DNA from: an uncultured Pelagibacteraceae bacterium
Lineage (GTDB): Bacteria; Pseudomonadota; Alphaproteobacteria; Pelagibacterales; Pelagibacteraceae
DNA: 64,000 bases
Direction: 5' to 3'
Assembly: GCA_902617975.1 (NCBI GenBank)
Contig: CACMYV010000002.1
Span: 62,001 to 126,000 of the forward strand
Shown: in pieces, positions 15,682 through 25,151 of the stretch
Numbering within the stretch: position 1 is the stretch's first letter
Layout of the letters: every line of letters starts with the position of its first letter
Notes under the pieces: generated by a model
The model's input: the letters and a program-made list of their open reading frames with translations, nothing else
Database searches by the model: none
What the model was told of the DNA's origin: nothing
Translations under genes and position numbers: made by a program

Positions 15682-16725
15682 ATGTCTAAACCTGATCTAG
15701 GAATAATAGGTGGAGGACAATTAGGAAGTCTATTAGCATCTGCAGCGAAAAAACTTAATATTAAAACGGTTATTTTATCAGATGATAAAGATGCACCCGC
15801 AATCAATTTTGCAGATGAATTTATTTATGGAAATTACCAAGACATAAATATTATCAATAGCTTTTTAGAAAAAGTTGATCTTGTTACTTATGAGTTTGAA
15901 AATATACCATATGATATATTGAAAAGAATTAATGAAACCAAATCGGTATTACCAAGCCCCGAAATAAATAAATTAATTCAAAATAGAATGACTGAAAAAG
16001 AGTTTTTGAATAAAAACAATATAACTACAACACAGTTTGTAAGTATAAATGATTTAGATGATATAAAAATAAACGATAGATTAATACCTGGTTTATTGAA
16101 AACTTGTACACTTGGTTATGATGGAAAGGGCCAATATAAAATAAATAATGTAAATGATTTAAATGAAGATTTTGATTTTTCAAAAGGCTACATCTTAGAA
16201 AAGATAGTAAATTTAAAAAAAGAAATTTCAGTAGTTGTTACAAGATTTGGACACCAAAAATATGAAATTTATGATCCAATTGAAAATTATCATGAAGACC
16301 AGATTTTAAAACACTCCAAAATTCCAGCTGATATAAGTGATGATATTAAAAATAAAGCATTGGACTGGGCACAAAAAGTGGCTGAGGAACTTGATTATAT
16401 TGGTACTATGTGTGTTGAATTCTTTATAGATAAAAATAATAATTTATATGCTAATGAAGTTGCGCCACGAGTACATAATTCTGGACACCTAACTATAAAT
16501 TCACACAACATTAGCCAATTTGAAAACCACATCAGAGCTGTATGTGGACTTGAAAAATTAGAAACAAAAAAAATTTATAATGCAAAAATGCTTAATTTGA
16601 TTGGTGAGGATATATTGGAATATAAAAATAAAAAATTTAAAGAAAATGAATTTTTTTATGATTATTTAAAAAAAGAAGTTAAAGCTAAAAGAAAAATGGG
16701 ACATTTAACAACTATAGAAAAATAG
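15682..16725 (+). CDS. purK: N5-carboxyaminoimidazole ribonucleotide synthase PurK
   Basis: A 347-residue ATP-grasp enzyme. The N-terminal G-I-I-G-G-G-Q-L-G loop (about residues 8-16), T-Y-E-F-E-N-I-P and K-T-C-T-L-G-Y-D-G-K-G-Q (ATP-grasp lid) are diagnostic, with E-V-A-P-R-V-H-N-S-G-H near residue 263. It makes N5-CAIR from AIR, bicarbonate and ATP, feeding PurE, with which it forms an operon. Its stop is two bases from the end of the convergent SRAP gene. Confidence 0.97.
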   Translation: MSKPDLGIIGGGQLGSLLASAAKKLNIKTVILSDDKDAPAINFADEFIYGNYQDINIINSFLEKVDLVTYEFENIPYDILKRINETKSVLPSPEINKLIQNRMTEKEFLNKNNITTTQFVSINDLDDIKINDRLIPGLLKTCTLGYDGKGQYKINNVNDLNEDFDFSKGYILEKIVNLKKEISVVVTRFGHQKYEIYDPIENYHEDQILKHSKIPADISDDIKNKALDWAQKVAEELDYIGTMCVEFFIDKNNNLYANEVAPRVHNSGHLTINSHNISQFENHIRAVCGLEKLETKKIYNAKMLNLIGEDILEYKNKKFKENEFFYDYLKKEVKAKRKMGHLTTIEK

Positions 16726-16727
16726 TT

Positions 16728-17351
16728 TTAAGATATAGTTTGTATCAAAGAAATATTATTGTTTGTAGGTTTATTAACTTCCTTTGAAACTTCATGAAAG
16801 TTTAATTTTGTTTTTTTACACTCTTTAAGAAAACTCGATCCTGTTAATTCAAGATTTAAATATCTATTAACATCATTTTCATTAATTATAACAGGCTGTC
16901 TATGATGTATTTGTTTAATATTTTCATCTGCATCCTCGGTTATTAAACAAAATTGATCATTGTCATAAATAGCCGCTAAATACATAAGCTTTTTATCCTC
17001 TCTCAAAAAATAATAAGGTGTCTTATTTTCTTTTTCTCTTTTCCATTCATAAAAACCATCTGCTACAGCTACACATCTATGTAGTCGAATTAGTTTTTTG
17101 AAAGACACTTTTTCATCTATAGTTTCTAGTCTAGCATTTATTAGTGGTTTAAAATCTTTTTGCTTAGCCCAGTTAGGTACTACTCCCCACTTTAAATTTT
17201 CTAGAGTATTTCCATTATTATATTTTTTAATCACAGGTAATTTCTGAAATGGATGTGCATTATAATTTTCATTATCTTCAACTTGTATAGCTGACTTAAC
17301 AAGTTTTTTTGTTTTTGTAACAGGGCTAGTTATTACGTATCTTCCACACAT
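16728..17351 (-). CDS. SOS response-associated peptidase (SRAP/HMCES/YedK)
   Basis: A 207-residue SRAP protein. The mature nucleophile is Cys2 in M-C-G-R-Y-V, exposed by Met removal. The N-A-R-x-E-T segment (near residue 80), D-G-F-Y-E-W (near 105) and H-H-R-Q-P-V (near 160) are the conserved active-site blocks. The family forms a thiazolidine crosslink to abasic sites in single-stranded DNA and protects them. It is convergent with purK and starts 36 bases from the divergent GNAT gene. Confidence 0.93.
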   Translation of the reverse strand: MCGRYVITSPVTKTKKLVKSAIQVEDNENYNAHPFQKLPVIKKYNNGNTLENLKWGVVPNWAKQKDFKPLINARLETIDEKVSFKKLIRLHRCVAVADGFYEWKREKENKTPYYFLREDKKLMYLAAIYDNDQFCLITEDADENIKQIHHRQPVIINENDVNRYLNLELTGSSFLKECKKTKLNFHEVSKEVNKPTNNNISLIQTIS

Positions 17352-17387
17352 ATTTAATTTTCTTGGTTTAATCTAAATTTAGATTAT

Positions 17388-17858
17388 ATGTTTTTCAAAA
17401 CTATGAAATCAATAGAAAATAATTTTGATGATCCGCAAGTAAATGAGTTGCTAACTAAGCATTTTATTGAATTGAGATCAGTTTCTCCTAAAGGGAGTTC
17501 GCATGTATTAGATATACCTGGATTAAAGGATCCAAGTATAAAATTCTGGAGTTTATGGGAAAATAACGAATTAATTGGTTGTGGAGCTCTAAAATTATTT
17601 GACGGAACACATGGAGAATTTAAATCTATAAGAGTTTCAGATAAGTTCAGAAATAAAAAATATGGTGGAAAAATAATTTCACATCTTATTGAAAAATCTA
17701 AACAAATAGGAATTACTAAACTAAGTGTCGAAACTGGTGCGGGTGATTTTTTTGCACCCGCTAGAAAACTTTTTAAAAGTTTTGGCTTTATAGAGTGTGG
17801 GCCTTTTGCGCACTATAAAGACGATCCTAATTCGTGCTATTATTCGGTAGACATTTGA
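17388..17858 (+). CDS. GNAT family N-acetyltransferase
   Basis: A 156-residue GNAT acetyltransferase. Motif A is visible as F-R-N-K-K-Y-G-G-K-I (near residue 90), preceded by S-I-R-V-S and followed by L-S-V-E-T-G and F-G-F-I-E-C-G-P-F near the end. The pattern resembles the YafP/PhnO-like group acting on small amines or amino acids. A second ATG five codons in (17403) is also a reasonable start. The TGA lies within the ribosome binding site of the next gene, indicating cotranscription. The substrate is unknown. Confidence 0.88.
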   Translation: MFFKTMKSIENNFDDPQVNELLTKHFIELRSVSPKGSSHVLDIPGLKDPSIKFWSLWENNELIGCGALKLFDGTHGEFKSIRVSDKFRNKKYGGKIISHLIEKSKQIGITKLSVETGAGDFFAPARKLFKSFGFIECGPFAHYKDDPNSCYYSVDI

Positions 17859-17862
17859 GGAG
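17857..17862 (+). promoter_or_regulatory. Shine-Dalgarno that decides a TTG start
   Basis: GAGGAG overlaps the GNAT stop codon and lies six bases before the TTG at 17869. It is the main evidence that the downstream hypothetical gene starts with TTG. Confidence 0.65.
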
Positions 17863-17868
17863 TTTAAT

Positions 17869-18309
17869 TTGGAAACTGATAAATCAAGACCATTTGTATT
17901 ATATGTTGCCGAAATCATTTATCAAAAAATATATGAAATCAAGATTAAAAATCCAAATTTAACTAATATTCAAGCTTTTGAAATATTTATTGCATCAGAA
18001 GATTATAATGAAATTAGTTCAGGAAATTTTCACGATAAGTGGTTTAAAGAACTTGAGAGCAATGACTACGTAGATAAATCTACAAAAAAAAAGATTAATC
18101 AGGAAACGATAAGACTTTTACAAATACAAAAAGATACTATGATTAAACAATTAATGAAAATCCCAAAATTATATTATGCAAAAAGTCACTTTCCCTTAGA
18201 ATTGTCTCAAAGAGCATTTGACCATTTGTGGAGAGTTTGTGAAAGTTATGAACTTTGGTGTAAAGAAACTAAACAAAATGGATTAATATTATTAAATTTA
18301 ACAGAATAA
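17869..18309 (+). CDS. Hypothetical helical protein with TTG start
   Basis: A 146-residue soluble, helical protein that I do not recognise. It begins with TTG, supported by a good GAGGAG Shine-Dalgarno sequence (17857-17862) six bases upstream and the absence of any nearby ATG. It contains Y-Q-K-I-Y-E-I-K, a Lys-rich middle (residues about 65-100) and an aromatic, Cys-containing C-terminus (L-W-R-V-C-E-S-Y-E-L-W-C). It lies between GNAT and the BT1 transporter, with three bases to the latter, so all three probably form one transcript. Confidence 0.75.
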   Translation: METDKSRPFVLYVAEIIYQKIYEIKIKNPNLTNIQAFEIFIASEDYNEISSGNFHDKWFKELESNDYVDKSTKKKINQETIRLLQIQKDTMIKQLMKIPKLYYAKSHFPLELSQRAFDHLWRVCESYELWCKETKQNGLILLNLTE

Positions 18310-18312
18310 TTT

Positions 18313-19929
18313 ATGAGTAATAAAATTTTGAGATTTATAGATAGTACTTTAATAGATTTAGGAAGACAGTTTAAATGGACCTATCTACCACCATTGATGA
18401 TTTATCTTGCTGCTGGTATTTCAGGACTAACAGGTATTGTTGGAACTTTTTTCGTTAAAGACTATCTAAACTTATCTGCTGCTTTTCTTGCTGGACTGGG
18501 TTTTTGGGCTGGAATTCCATGGGCATTGAAGATGCCTTTGGGTCATCTTGTTGATCTAATCTGGAATAAAAAAAATTACATGGTTTTTGTAGGAGCATCC
18601 TTAATCTCATTAAGTTTAATTATAATGTACGGTTTAATAATTCATACTGAGTGGATGTCATCAATTCTTTCAGTGGAAACATGGTTTGTGATCAGTGTTT
18701 TGCTTGCTCCGATTGGTTATGTTGTGCAAGATGTTGTAGCTGATGCGATGACTGTAGAAGCAGTTCCTTTAGTTGATGACACTGGAAATAAATTTTCAAG
18801 AGACGAAATCAAGCTTATGCATACAACAATGCAAACTCTTGGAAGATTTGCTATAATTGGTGGAACTGTTTTAGTTGCTTTAGCCAATGTAATTCTCTTT
18901 AAAGGAGTAGACGATCTTGAACAAGCAGATAAGATAAGTTTATACGGTTCAATTTATATATATGCTTTAATTATTCCAATTGTATCTGTACTAGGAATAT
19001 TTCTTGCTACATATCTAAAAAATCAAAAGAAAAGAAAACTTATTGAACAAGGTCTAGAGGGTGATCAAGATTATGCTCCTTCAGAGAAAACTGAAGTAAA
19101 CTGGTGGATATTAGGTGGAAGCTTGGTTTTTGTTATTTTCACTTTAGGTATTGGATCATTCAAAGTGCCTTTTGCTCAAGAAATTGTTTTCGTAGGTTCA
19201 ATGGCAATTATTCTATTTTTAATGAATAAATTAGTTAAGGAACTTCCTCAGGATTTAAGACTTACTGTTGTAGGCACAGCAATAATAATTTTTATTTTTA
19301 GAGCAATGCCAGGACCTGGTCCAGGTCTATCGTGGTTTGAAATTGATGTACTTGAATTCAATGAACAATTTTTTTCTGTATTATCTCTTTTAGCCTCTGT
19401 TTTAACGCTTGTTGGTATTATCTTATTAAGACCATTTATGGCAAACAACTCAATAGCTAGAATAATAGTGATTTTATCTGTTGCTGGTGCAATTTTATTT
19501 TTACCAAGTGTAGGAATGTATTATGGATTTCACAATTGGACATCATCAATTACTAATGGAGTTGTTGATGCTAAATTTATTGCAATATTAAATACTGCAC
19601 TTGAGTCACCTTTGGGACAAGTCTCAATGATTCCTTTGCTTGCATGGATTGCTAAAAATGCGCCTTCGCACTTAAAAGCAACTTTCTTTGCAGTATTCGC
19701 ATCTTTTACAAATCTTGCTTTATCAGCAAGTGCTTTAGGAACTAAATATTTAAATGAAATTTATGTTATTACTAGAGAGGTAAAGGATAAGGTAACAAAC
19801 GCTATTCTTACCACTGCCGATTATTCAGATCTAGGTATTTTGTTGATAACAGTAACACTAATAACTTTAATAATTCCAATTGTGTTTGTGGTTATTATTC
19901 AAAAAACCAAATTTAAAACTTCAGAATAA
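18313..19929 (+). CDS. BT1-family (folate/biopterin-type) MFS transporter
   Basis: A 538-residue inner-membrane protein with about 12-14 hydrophobic helices. G-I-P-W-A-L-K-M-P-L-G-H-L-V-D (near residues 68-82) is the hallmark of the BT1/folate-biopterin transporter branch of the major facilitator superfamily, and Q-D-V-V-A-D-A-M-T-V-E-A (near 139-150) is its second conserved block. The plant, protozoan and cyanobacterial members carry folates or pterins. Here it ends three bases from the convergent sarcosine-oxidase-type operon and fhs, all of which use tetrahydrofolate. Folate or pterin uptake is a reasonable inference; other anions are possible. Confidence 0.85.
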   Translation: MSNKILRFIDSTLIDLGRQFKWTYLPPLMIYLAAGISGLTGIVGTFFVKDYLNLSAAFLAGLGFWAGIPWALKMPLGHLVDLIWNKKNYMVFVGASLISLSLIIMYGLIIHTEWMSSILSVETWFVISVLLAPIGYVVQDVVADAMTVEAVPLVDDTGNKFSRDEIKLMHTTMQTLGRFAIIGGTVLVALANVILFKGVDDLEQADKISLYGSIYIYALIIPIVSVLGIFLATYLKNQKKRKLIEQGLEGDQDYAPSEKTEVNWWILGGSLVFVIFTLGIGSFKVPFAQEIVFVGSMAIILFLMNKLVKELPQDLRLTVVGTAIIIFIFRAMPGPGPGLSWFEIDVLEFNEQFFSVLSLLASVLTLVGIILLRPFMANNSIARIIVILSVAGAILFLPSVGMYYGFHNWTSSITNGVVDAKFIAILNTALESPLGQVSMIPLLAWIAKNAPSHLKATFFAVFASFTNLALSASALGTKYLNEIYVITREVKDKVTNAILTTADYSDLGILLITVTLITLIIPIVFVVIIQKTKFKTSE

Positions 19930-19932
19930 TTT

Positions 19933-20511
19933 TTATTCAGCTTTATAGCCAAATTCTAAACAAGCATCAGTTATTGAATGATAAAGAGATTCACCAAAAC
20001 TTCTTAAAGCGAATATTCTTACTTTTCTTGGATTTGAACTAATAAAATCAATAGTTATTGTAATTGCATGAAAAGCAGAATTAGAACATTTCCCTTCATC
20101 AAGGCCATCTAAATTTAATGGACAACCTTTTTTCAATACTTCATCTACCAAAGAACCTTCTAATTCAAGTATTGTTCTTGAATGAGATAGATCAGTTAAT
20201 GCAAAATCATCATGACTAAGGTTTTCTAAAATAGATTTTTCTATTTCTTTATTCTTTGAAACGACTAACCAATTATCAGGTCCCATCCATAAAATTCTTG
20301 TATTAGGATTTGAAGATACCAAAAGAGTCTGGGGTAAATTTAAATTATCTATTTTTATTTTATCAATACTAATTGAAGATTTTTTATATTTAACAATCTG
20401 ATAAATCAAAATATCTTTGATTTCTCTAATATTTATTAGCTCATCTTTACTATCGTGATTGCCAAACAATCCATGTTTATGAATATTTTCTAGTGCAGAA
20501 ACATTTTTCAT
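19933..20511 (-). CDS. soxG: Sarcosine oxidase gamma subunit (or N-methylglutamate dehydrogenase counterpart)
   Basis: A 192-residue SoxG-type protein, related to the GcvT C-terminal region. The I-L-W-M-G-P-D-N-W-L-V segment near residue 72 and D-L-S-H-S-R-T-I-L-E-L-E-G near 107 are typical. The gamma subunit supports assembly of the heterotetramer. It overlaps the alpha subunit gene by four bases (ATGA). It is the last gene of the B-D-A-G operon and convergent with the BT1 transporter. Confidence 0.88.
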   Translation of the reverse strand: MKNVSALENIHKHGLFGNHDSKDELINIREIKDILIYQIVKYKKSSISIDKIKIDNLNLPQTLLVSSNPNTRILWMGPDNWLVVSKNKEIEKSILENLSHDDFALTDLSHSRTILELEGSLVDEVLKKGCPLNLDGLDEGKCSNSAFHAITITIDFISSNPRKVRIFALRSFGESLYHSITDACLEFGYKAE

Positions 20512-23504
20512 GATCTAACTCTTTTTCCTTCAGGATCAACATAATGAGAAGAAATAACTTCTACTTCAATTGATTTATTTTTTAATGGTGATACCGCAAA
20601 AAACTTTTTACCTATCATATTTTTTCCATCTTTCATAATTGCTAGTGAAAATGGATTATTATTTTCTACACTCCAACAAGAAGAAGAAACATGGCCAAGT
20701 TTAGGGTTTGGTAATTTTGCATTCTGATCTTTGACGATATGAGATCCTTCAGGAATACTAGACTTTCTATCAATTGGAATAAGTCCAACAATTTTTTGTC
20801 TGCTCTCAACATTAAATGCTTCTCTTCCTAAAGAATTTTTGCCAATAAAATCTTTTTTCTTTGAAACTAATCCATTTAATGAAACATCTGATGGGATTGT
20901 TCGGCCATCTAATTCTGGTCCTGCAACGTGTCCCATTTCAATTCTTAATGTTGATAAAGCTTCAGTTCCGTAAGGCTGATTTCCAAATTCTTTTCCTACT
21001 TCCATCATTTTCTCCCACATGAACATGCCATGATCTGATTTGACATTAATCTCATATGCAAGCTCACCAGAAAATGAAATTCTAAAAATTCTTGATGGAA
21101 CACCAAAAAATTCTGCTTCTTTATAGCCCATAAAAGGCAAAGCTTCATTTGATACGTCTAAGTCTGGATATAATTTTGATAACATGTCTCTAGATTTAGG
21201 TCCAGCAATTGCAGCCCCTGCCCATTGCTCAGTTGTAGAGACAACATTTACATTTAATTCTGGCCAAACAATTTGAAGATAATATTCTAAGTGAGACAAA
21301 ACATTTGCAGCTTGTGCAGTTGTTGTTGTCATATGATAATGATTTTCTGAAATTCTTGTTGTTGTTCCATCGTCCATGACAATTCCATCTTCTCTAAGCA
21401 TTAATCCATATCTTGCTTTTCCAATAGGTAATTTCATCCAAGCATTTGTATAAACTCTGTTTAAAAATTCTGCTGCGTCTGGACCTTTAATATCAATTTT
21501 TCCTAATGTTGTTACATCGCATATACCAACATTCTCTCTAACGTTTTTTGCCTCTCTCTTTGAAGCTTCAAATAAAGTTTCATTTCCTTCTTTATAATAT
21601 CGAGGTCTTTTCCAAGCACCTGCATCAACAAATACAGCATTATTTTTCTCATGCCATTCATGCATTGGAGTTTTTCTAGTCGGCATATATTCCATACCTA
21701 CTTCACGACCAACTATTGTCCCGATTGTAATTGGTGTGAAAGGTGGTCTAAATGTTGTGTGTCCCACTTCAGGAACTATTTTATTTTCTATATTAGATAC
21801 CAACTGAAGACCATTTAAATTACTTGTACGGCCTTGATCTGTTGCCATTCCAAGAGTTGTATATCTTTTGACGTGCTCTATTGATCTGTAACCTTCTCTT
21901 AGTGCGATTTCTATATCAGAGACAGATACATCATTTTGAAAGTCAACAAATCTTTTTGGATTTTCATTTTTAGGTAACGGCATACACCAAAATTTATCAT
22001 GAGCTCCGTATTTCTTTTCATTTACATTTGGAATTGAGATTTCTGTTTTAGTCTCTGTAATTTTTGCGGAAAGATTTGAACCATTTTCAAAACCATGTTT
22101 TAAACTTTCTTCTAATGTAAATGATCCATTTGCTGCACCAACTGATGTCTCATGTTGTTTTTTCTTATCTGGAATAAATGCATCAATTTTTTCTTCATAC
22201 TTAAGTTTATTTCCTGATTGTGATGCTAAATGAACAGATGGTGTCCAAAATCCAGATACACAAATACAATCACAATCTACAGTCTCTATTTTCTCAAAAG
22301 AATTTTTATCTTTATTTAGTTTGCCAATTTTTGCAGATTTAACTTTTTTGTATCCATTAGCGACAATAACACCGTGGGAAAATCTTATATCAATTCCCTT
22401 TGATTTAGCTTCATCAATTAATTCTGATGAATGTTCTTCTCTTGTATCTAATATAATTGGTTCAACATTATTTTTTTTGAACTCTAAAGCTGTTTCATAT
22501 GCACTATCGTTATTTGTAAATATTAAAGGTTTCTTTCCAACTAATACTCCGTAGACTTTCATATATTCTTTCGCAGCTGCTGATAAAAATATTCCTGGAG
22601 TATCATTGTTGCCAAACACAATTGGTCTTTCAATTGAACCAGTTGATAAAATTGTTTCTTTGGCTCTAATATACCAAAGTCTTTGTCTTGGAGTGAATTT
22701 TGATTTTTTTTCTAAATGATCACTAACTCTCTCAAACATAACCAACATGTTATGATCATAGTAACCAAAAACTTGAGATCTATTTTTTACAGTTACATTA
22801 GGCATAGATTTTAATTCAGTAATTATTTTTTCTGCCCAATCTTTTCCTGATAAATTATCGATGCTTACGTCATCAGTTAAAAGTGTTCCTCCAAATCTTG
22901 GTTTATCCTCAGCTAAAATTACTTTTGCTCCATTTTTTGCAGCAGCATATGCACTTGCTAATCCAGAGGGTCCGGATCCAGTAACTAATAAATCGCAATA
23001 CTCAAATTTATGTTCATATCTTTCTTTATCTTTTTCTATCGAAGCAACCCCTAATCCTGCGGCTTTTCTAATGAAAGGTTCGTAAATTTTATACCAGAAA
23101 CTTTTAGGCCACATAAACGTTTTGTAATAAAACCCAGCAGGGAAAAACATTTTTAAAAAATTATTAATTGCACCGACATCAAAATTAACTGATGGCCAAC
23201 AGTTTTGGCTTGTTGCAGACAAACCTTCAACCAGTTCCATTTCTGTTGCATTAACATTAGGTTCTGAATGACCATTGAATTCTACTTGAAGCTTTGCGTT
23301 TGGCTCTTCTACTCCTGCACCAAAAAAACCTCTTGGTCTATGATATTTAAAACTTCTACCAACTAGGTGTATTCCATTTGCAATCAAAGCAGATGCAATT
23401 GTATCACCTTCATATCCAAATAATTTTTTACCATTAAAAGTAAAAGATATTTTTTTGTTTCGATTAATTAATCCCTCTTTATTTAATCTAAATGGTTGGC
23501 TCAT
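20508..23504 (-). CDS. soxA: Sarcosine oxidase alpha subunit (or MgdC-type N-methylglutamate dehydrogenase)
   Basis: A 998-residue subunit of normal length. An N-terminal 2Fe-2S-like domain (F-K-Y-H-R-P-R-G-F near residues 53-61) precedes a dinucleotide-binding domain (L-L-V-T-G-S-G-P-S-G near 172-181) and a C-terminal GcvT-like tetrahydrofolate domain (about 600-998). The tetramer oxidises an N-methyl amino acid and passes the methyl carbon to THF as 5,10-methylene-THF. N-methylglutamate dehydrogenase has the same architecture, so the substrate may be sarcosine or N-methylglutamate. The presence of mgsABC and gmaS in the same window makes N-methylglutamate a serious option. It overlaps soxG and soxD by four bases each. 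Confidence 0.92.
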   Translation of the reverse strand: MSQPFRLNKEGLINRNKKISFTFNGKKLFGYEGDTIASALIANGIHLVGRSFKYHRPRGFFGAGVEEPNAKLQVEFNGHSEPNVNATEMELVEGLSATSQNCWPSVNFDVGAINNFLKMFFPAGFYYKTFMWPKSFWYKIYEPFIRKAAGLGVASIEKDKERYEHKFEYCDLLVTGSGPSGLASAYAAAKNGAKVILAEDKPRFGGTLLTDDVSIDNLSGKDWAEKIITELKSMPNVTVKNRSQVFGYYDHNMLVMFERVSDHLEKKSKFTPRQRLWYIRAKETILSTGSIERPIVFGNNDTPGIFLSAAAKEYMKVYGVLVGKKPLIFTNNDSAYETALEFKKNNVEPIILDTREEHSSELIDEAKSKGIDIRFSHGVIVANGYKKVKSAKIGKLNKDKNSFEKIETVDCDCICVSGFWTPSVHLASQSGNKLKYEEKIDAFIPDKKKQHETSVGAANGSFTLEESLKHGFENGSNLSAKITETKTEISIPNVNEKKYGAHDKFWCMPLPKNENPKRFVDFQNDVSVSDIEIALREGYRSIEHVKRYTTLGMATDQGRTSNLNGLQLVSNIENKIVPEVGHTTFRPPFTPITIGTIVGREVGMEYMPTRKTPMHEWHEKNNAVFVDAGAWKRPRYYKEGNETLFEASKREAKNVRENVGICDVTTLGKIDIKGPDAAEFLNRVYTNAWMKLPIGKARYGLMLREDGIVMDDGTTTRISENHYHMTTTTAQAANVLSHLEYYLQIVWPELNVNVVSTTEQWAGAAIAGPKSRDMLSKLYPDLDVSNEALPFMGYKEAEFFGVPSRIFRISFSGELAYEINVKSDHGMFMWEKMMEVGKEFGNQPYGTEALSTLRIEMGHVAGPELDGRTIPSDVSLNGLVSKKKDFIGKNSLGREAFNVESRQKIVGLIPIDRKSSIPEGSHIVKDQNAKLPNPKLGHVSSSCWSVENNNPFSLAIMKDGKNMIGKKFFAVSPLKNKSIEVEVISSHYVDPEGKRVRS

Positions 23505-23770
23505 CTTATTTCTTCTGTGACTTTTGCTGTTTGGAAAATTTCATGTGTAGCGGTGTCTCTTTGCACCTTAATCCATTGTCTACATCCAGCTATATGTTGC
23601 CATAACTCTATATGTTTCCCTCTTGGACTTTTTCTCATATAAACAAAATTATCCCAATCCTTGCTTGATACTTCTTCATTTATATTAGGTCTTTTTACAG
23701 TTGCATCACCTCCATATGAAAATTCTTTTTGTGCTCTTAAACCGCAATAAGGACATTTGATATATAACAT
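23501..23770 (-). CDS. soxD: Sarcosine oxidase delta subunit (or MgdB-type)
   Basis: An 89-residue zinc-binding subunit. C-P-Y-C-G near residues 6-10 is the zinc motif, and H-I-A-G-C-R-Q-W (near 64-71) and R-D-T-A-T-H-E-I are the conserved SoxD segments. It sits three bases after the beta subunit and overlaps the alpha subunit by four, as in canonical soxBDAG operons. It helps assemble the complex and has no catalytic role of its own. Confidence 0.93.
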   Translation of the reverse strand: MLYIKCPYCGLRAQKEFSYGGDATVKRPNINEEVSSKDWDNFVYMRKSPRGKHIELWQHIAGCRQWIKVQRDTATHEIFQTAKVTEEIR

Positions 23771-23773
23771 TTT

Positions 23774-25030
23774 TTAACCAATCCAGGTTTTAGTTCCTAA
23801 ACCTTTTTCATCTAAAAGATGGCCTGTAGAAAATCTATTTAATCTTAAATCTGAATTTAATTCATGAACTTGATCTTGCGCAATTGTGTGAGCAAATGTC
23901 CAACCTGAGACAGGAGTTGATTTAAAACCTCCATAACACCATCCGCAATTTAAATATAAACCTTCAATATGAGTTTTATCAATTATTGGTGAACCATCCA
24001 TAGACATATCCATGATCCCACCCCATGTCCTTAACATTTTTAATCTGCTTAAAAATGGAAACAAAGCTAAGCCACCTGTCAATACATGTTGTATGGTTGG
24101 CAAGTTGCCTCTTTGAGCATAACTATTATATCCATCAAGATCACCACCCATTACCATCTCACCTTTATCTGATTGACTTATATAAAAGTGGCCTGCACCA
24201 AAAGTTACTACTCCGTCTAATAATGGTTTTACAGGCTCAGAAACACAAGCTTGCAGTACATGAGTTTCTATTGGCAGTGTCATATTTAATTTTTCAGCTA
24301 ATATATTTGTGCTACCTGCAACACATAATCCAACTTTTTTTGCTTTAATATCTCCTCTTGAAGTTCTAATTCCTTTTATCTTTCCGTTAACAACATCAAA
24401 ACCAGTGACCTCACAATGTTGTATAATATCTACTCCCATATCATCTGCTTGACGCGCATAACCCCAAGCAACAGCGTCGTGTCTTGCGGTACCAGCACTT
24501 GGTTGCATTAAACCACCAAAGATTGGGAAACGTACTTCATCACTAAAGTCTGCCATTGGAATTAATTTTTTAACTTCGTCTCTATCCAATAACTTTGCAT
24601 CTATTCCATTTAATCTCATAGAGTTTCCTCTACGAGCATATGCATTCATTTGAGCATCTGAGTGGGCTAAGTTTATTATTCCCCTTGGAGAAAACATCAC
24701 ATTAAAGTTCAGTTCTTGACTTAAGTTTCTCCATAAATCCATTCCAAATTCATTAAATCTTGCATTAGCATCGTACATAAAATTTGATCTTATGATTGTT
24801 GTATTTCGACCAACATTTCCACCACCAATCCAGCCTTTCTCAATGATAGCTACATTTCTAATATTGTGTTCTTTTGCTAAATAATATGCAGTAGCAAGAC
24901 CATGTCCTCCACCTCCAATGATGACTACATCATATTCACTTTTTGGAGTTGGATCTTTCCAAGCAACTTCCCAATTTTGGTGATTGGAGAATGCGTTTTT
25001 GATTAGACTAAATACTGAATATTTCTGCAT
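23774..25030 (-). CDS. soxB: Sarcosine oxidase beta subunit (or MgdA-type N-methylglutamate dehydrogenase)
   Basis: A 418-residue FAD-binding amine oxidase. The V-V-I-I-G-G-G-G-H-G-L-A dinucleotide motif (about residues 35-46) and the G-W-I-G-G-G-N-V-G-R-N-T-T segment (covalent FMN/FAD region with the conserved histidine replaced in part by G-R-N) are clear. The C-terminal L-N-C-G-W-C-Y-G-G-F-K motif is characteristic of SoxB. It is the first gene of the operon, divergent from fhs. The product C1 unit enters the THF pool served by fhs. Confidence 0.92.
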   Translation of the reverse strand: MQKYSVFSLIKNAFSNHQNWEVAWKDPTPKSEYDVVIIGGGGHGLATAYYLAKEHNIRNVAIIEKGWIGGGNVGRNTTIIRSNFMYDANARFNEFGMDLWRNLSQELNFNVMFSPRGIINLAHSDAQMNAYARRGNSMRLNGIDAKLLDRDEVKKLIPMADFSDEVRFPIFGGLMQPSAGTARHDAVAWGYARQADDMGVDIIQHCEVTGFDVVNGKIKGIRTSRGDIKAKKVGLCVAGSTNILAEKLNMTLPIETHVLQACVSEPVKPLLDGVVTFGAGHFYISQSDKGEMVMGGDLDGYNSYAQRGNLPTIQHVLTGGLALFPFLSRLKMLRTWGGIMDMSMDGSPIIDKTHIEGLYLNCGWCYGGFKSTPVSGWTFAHTIAQDQVHELNSDLRLNRFSTGHLLDEKGLGTKTWIG

Positions 25031-25151
25031 CCGTAAGTTTTATAAAATTAAATATAAGTTTTTGCTAATTTTTTTTATATATATTTTTTAGATGTTTAAA
25101 TACGTGACAAAAAAGGATAGTAATTCTGCTCATTAATAAGTATTTAGATTT

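Noticed and set aside
25031-25151. Riboswitch upstream of fhs or the sox operon (glycine or THF type)
   Set aside because: The 121-base gap is almost pure A/T with no stable paired elements recognisable by eye.
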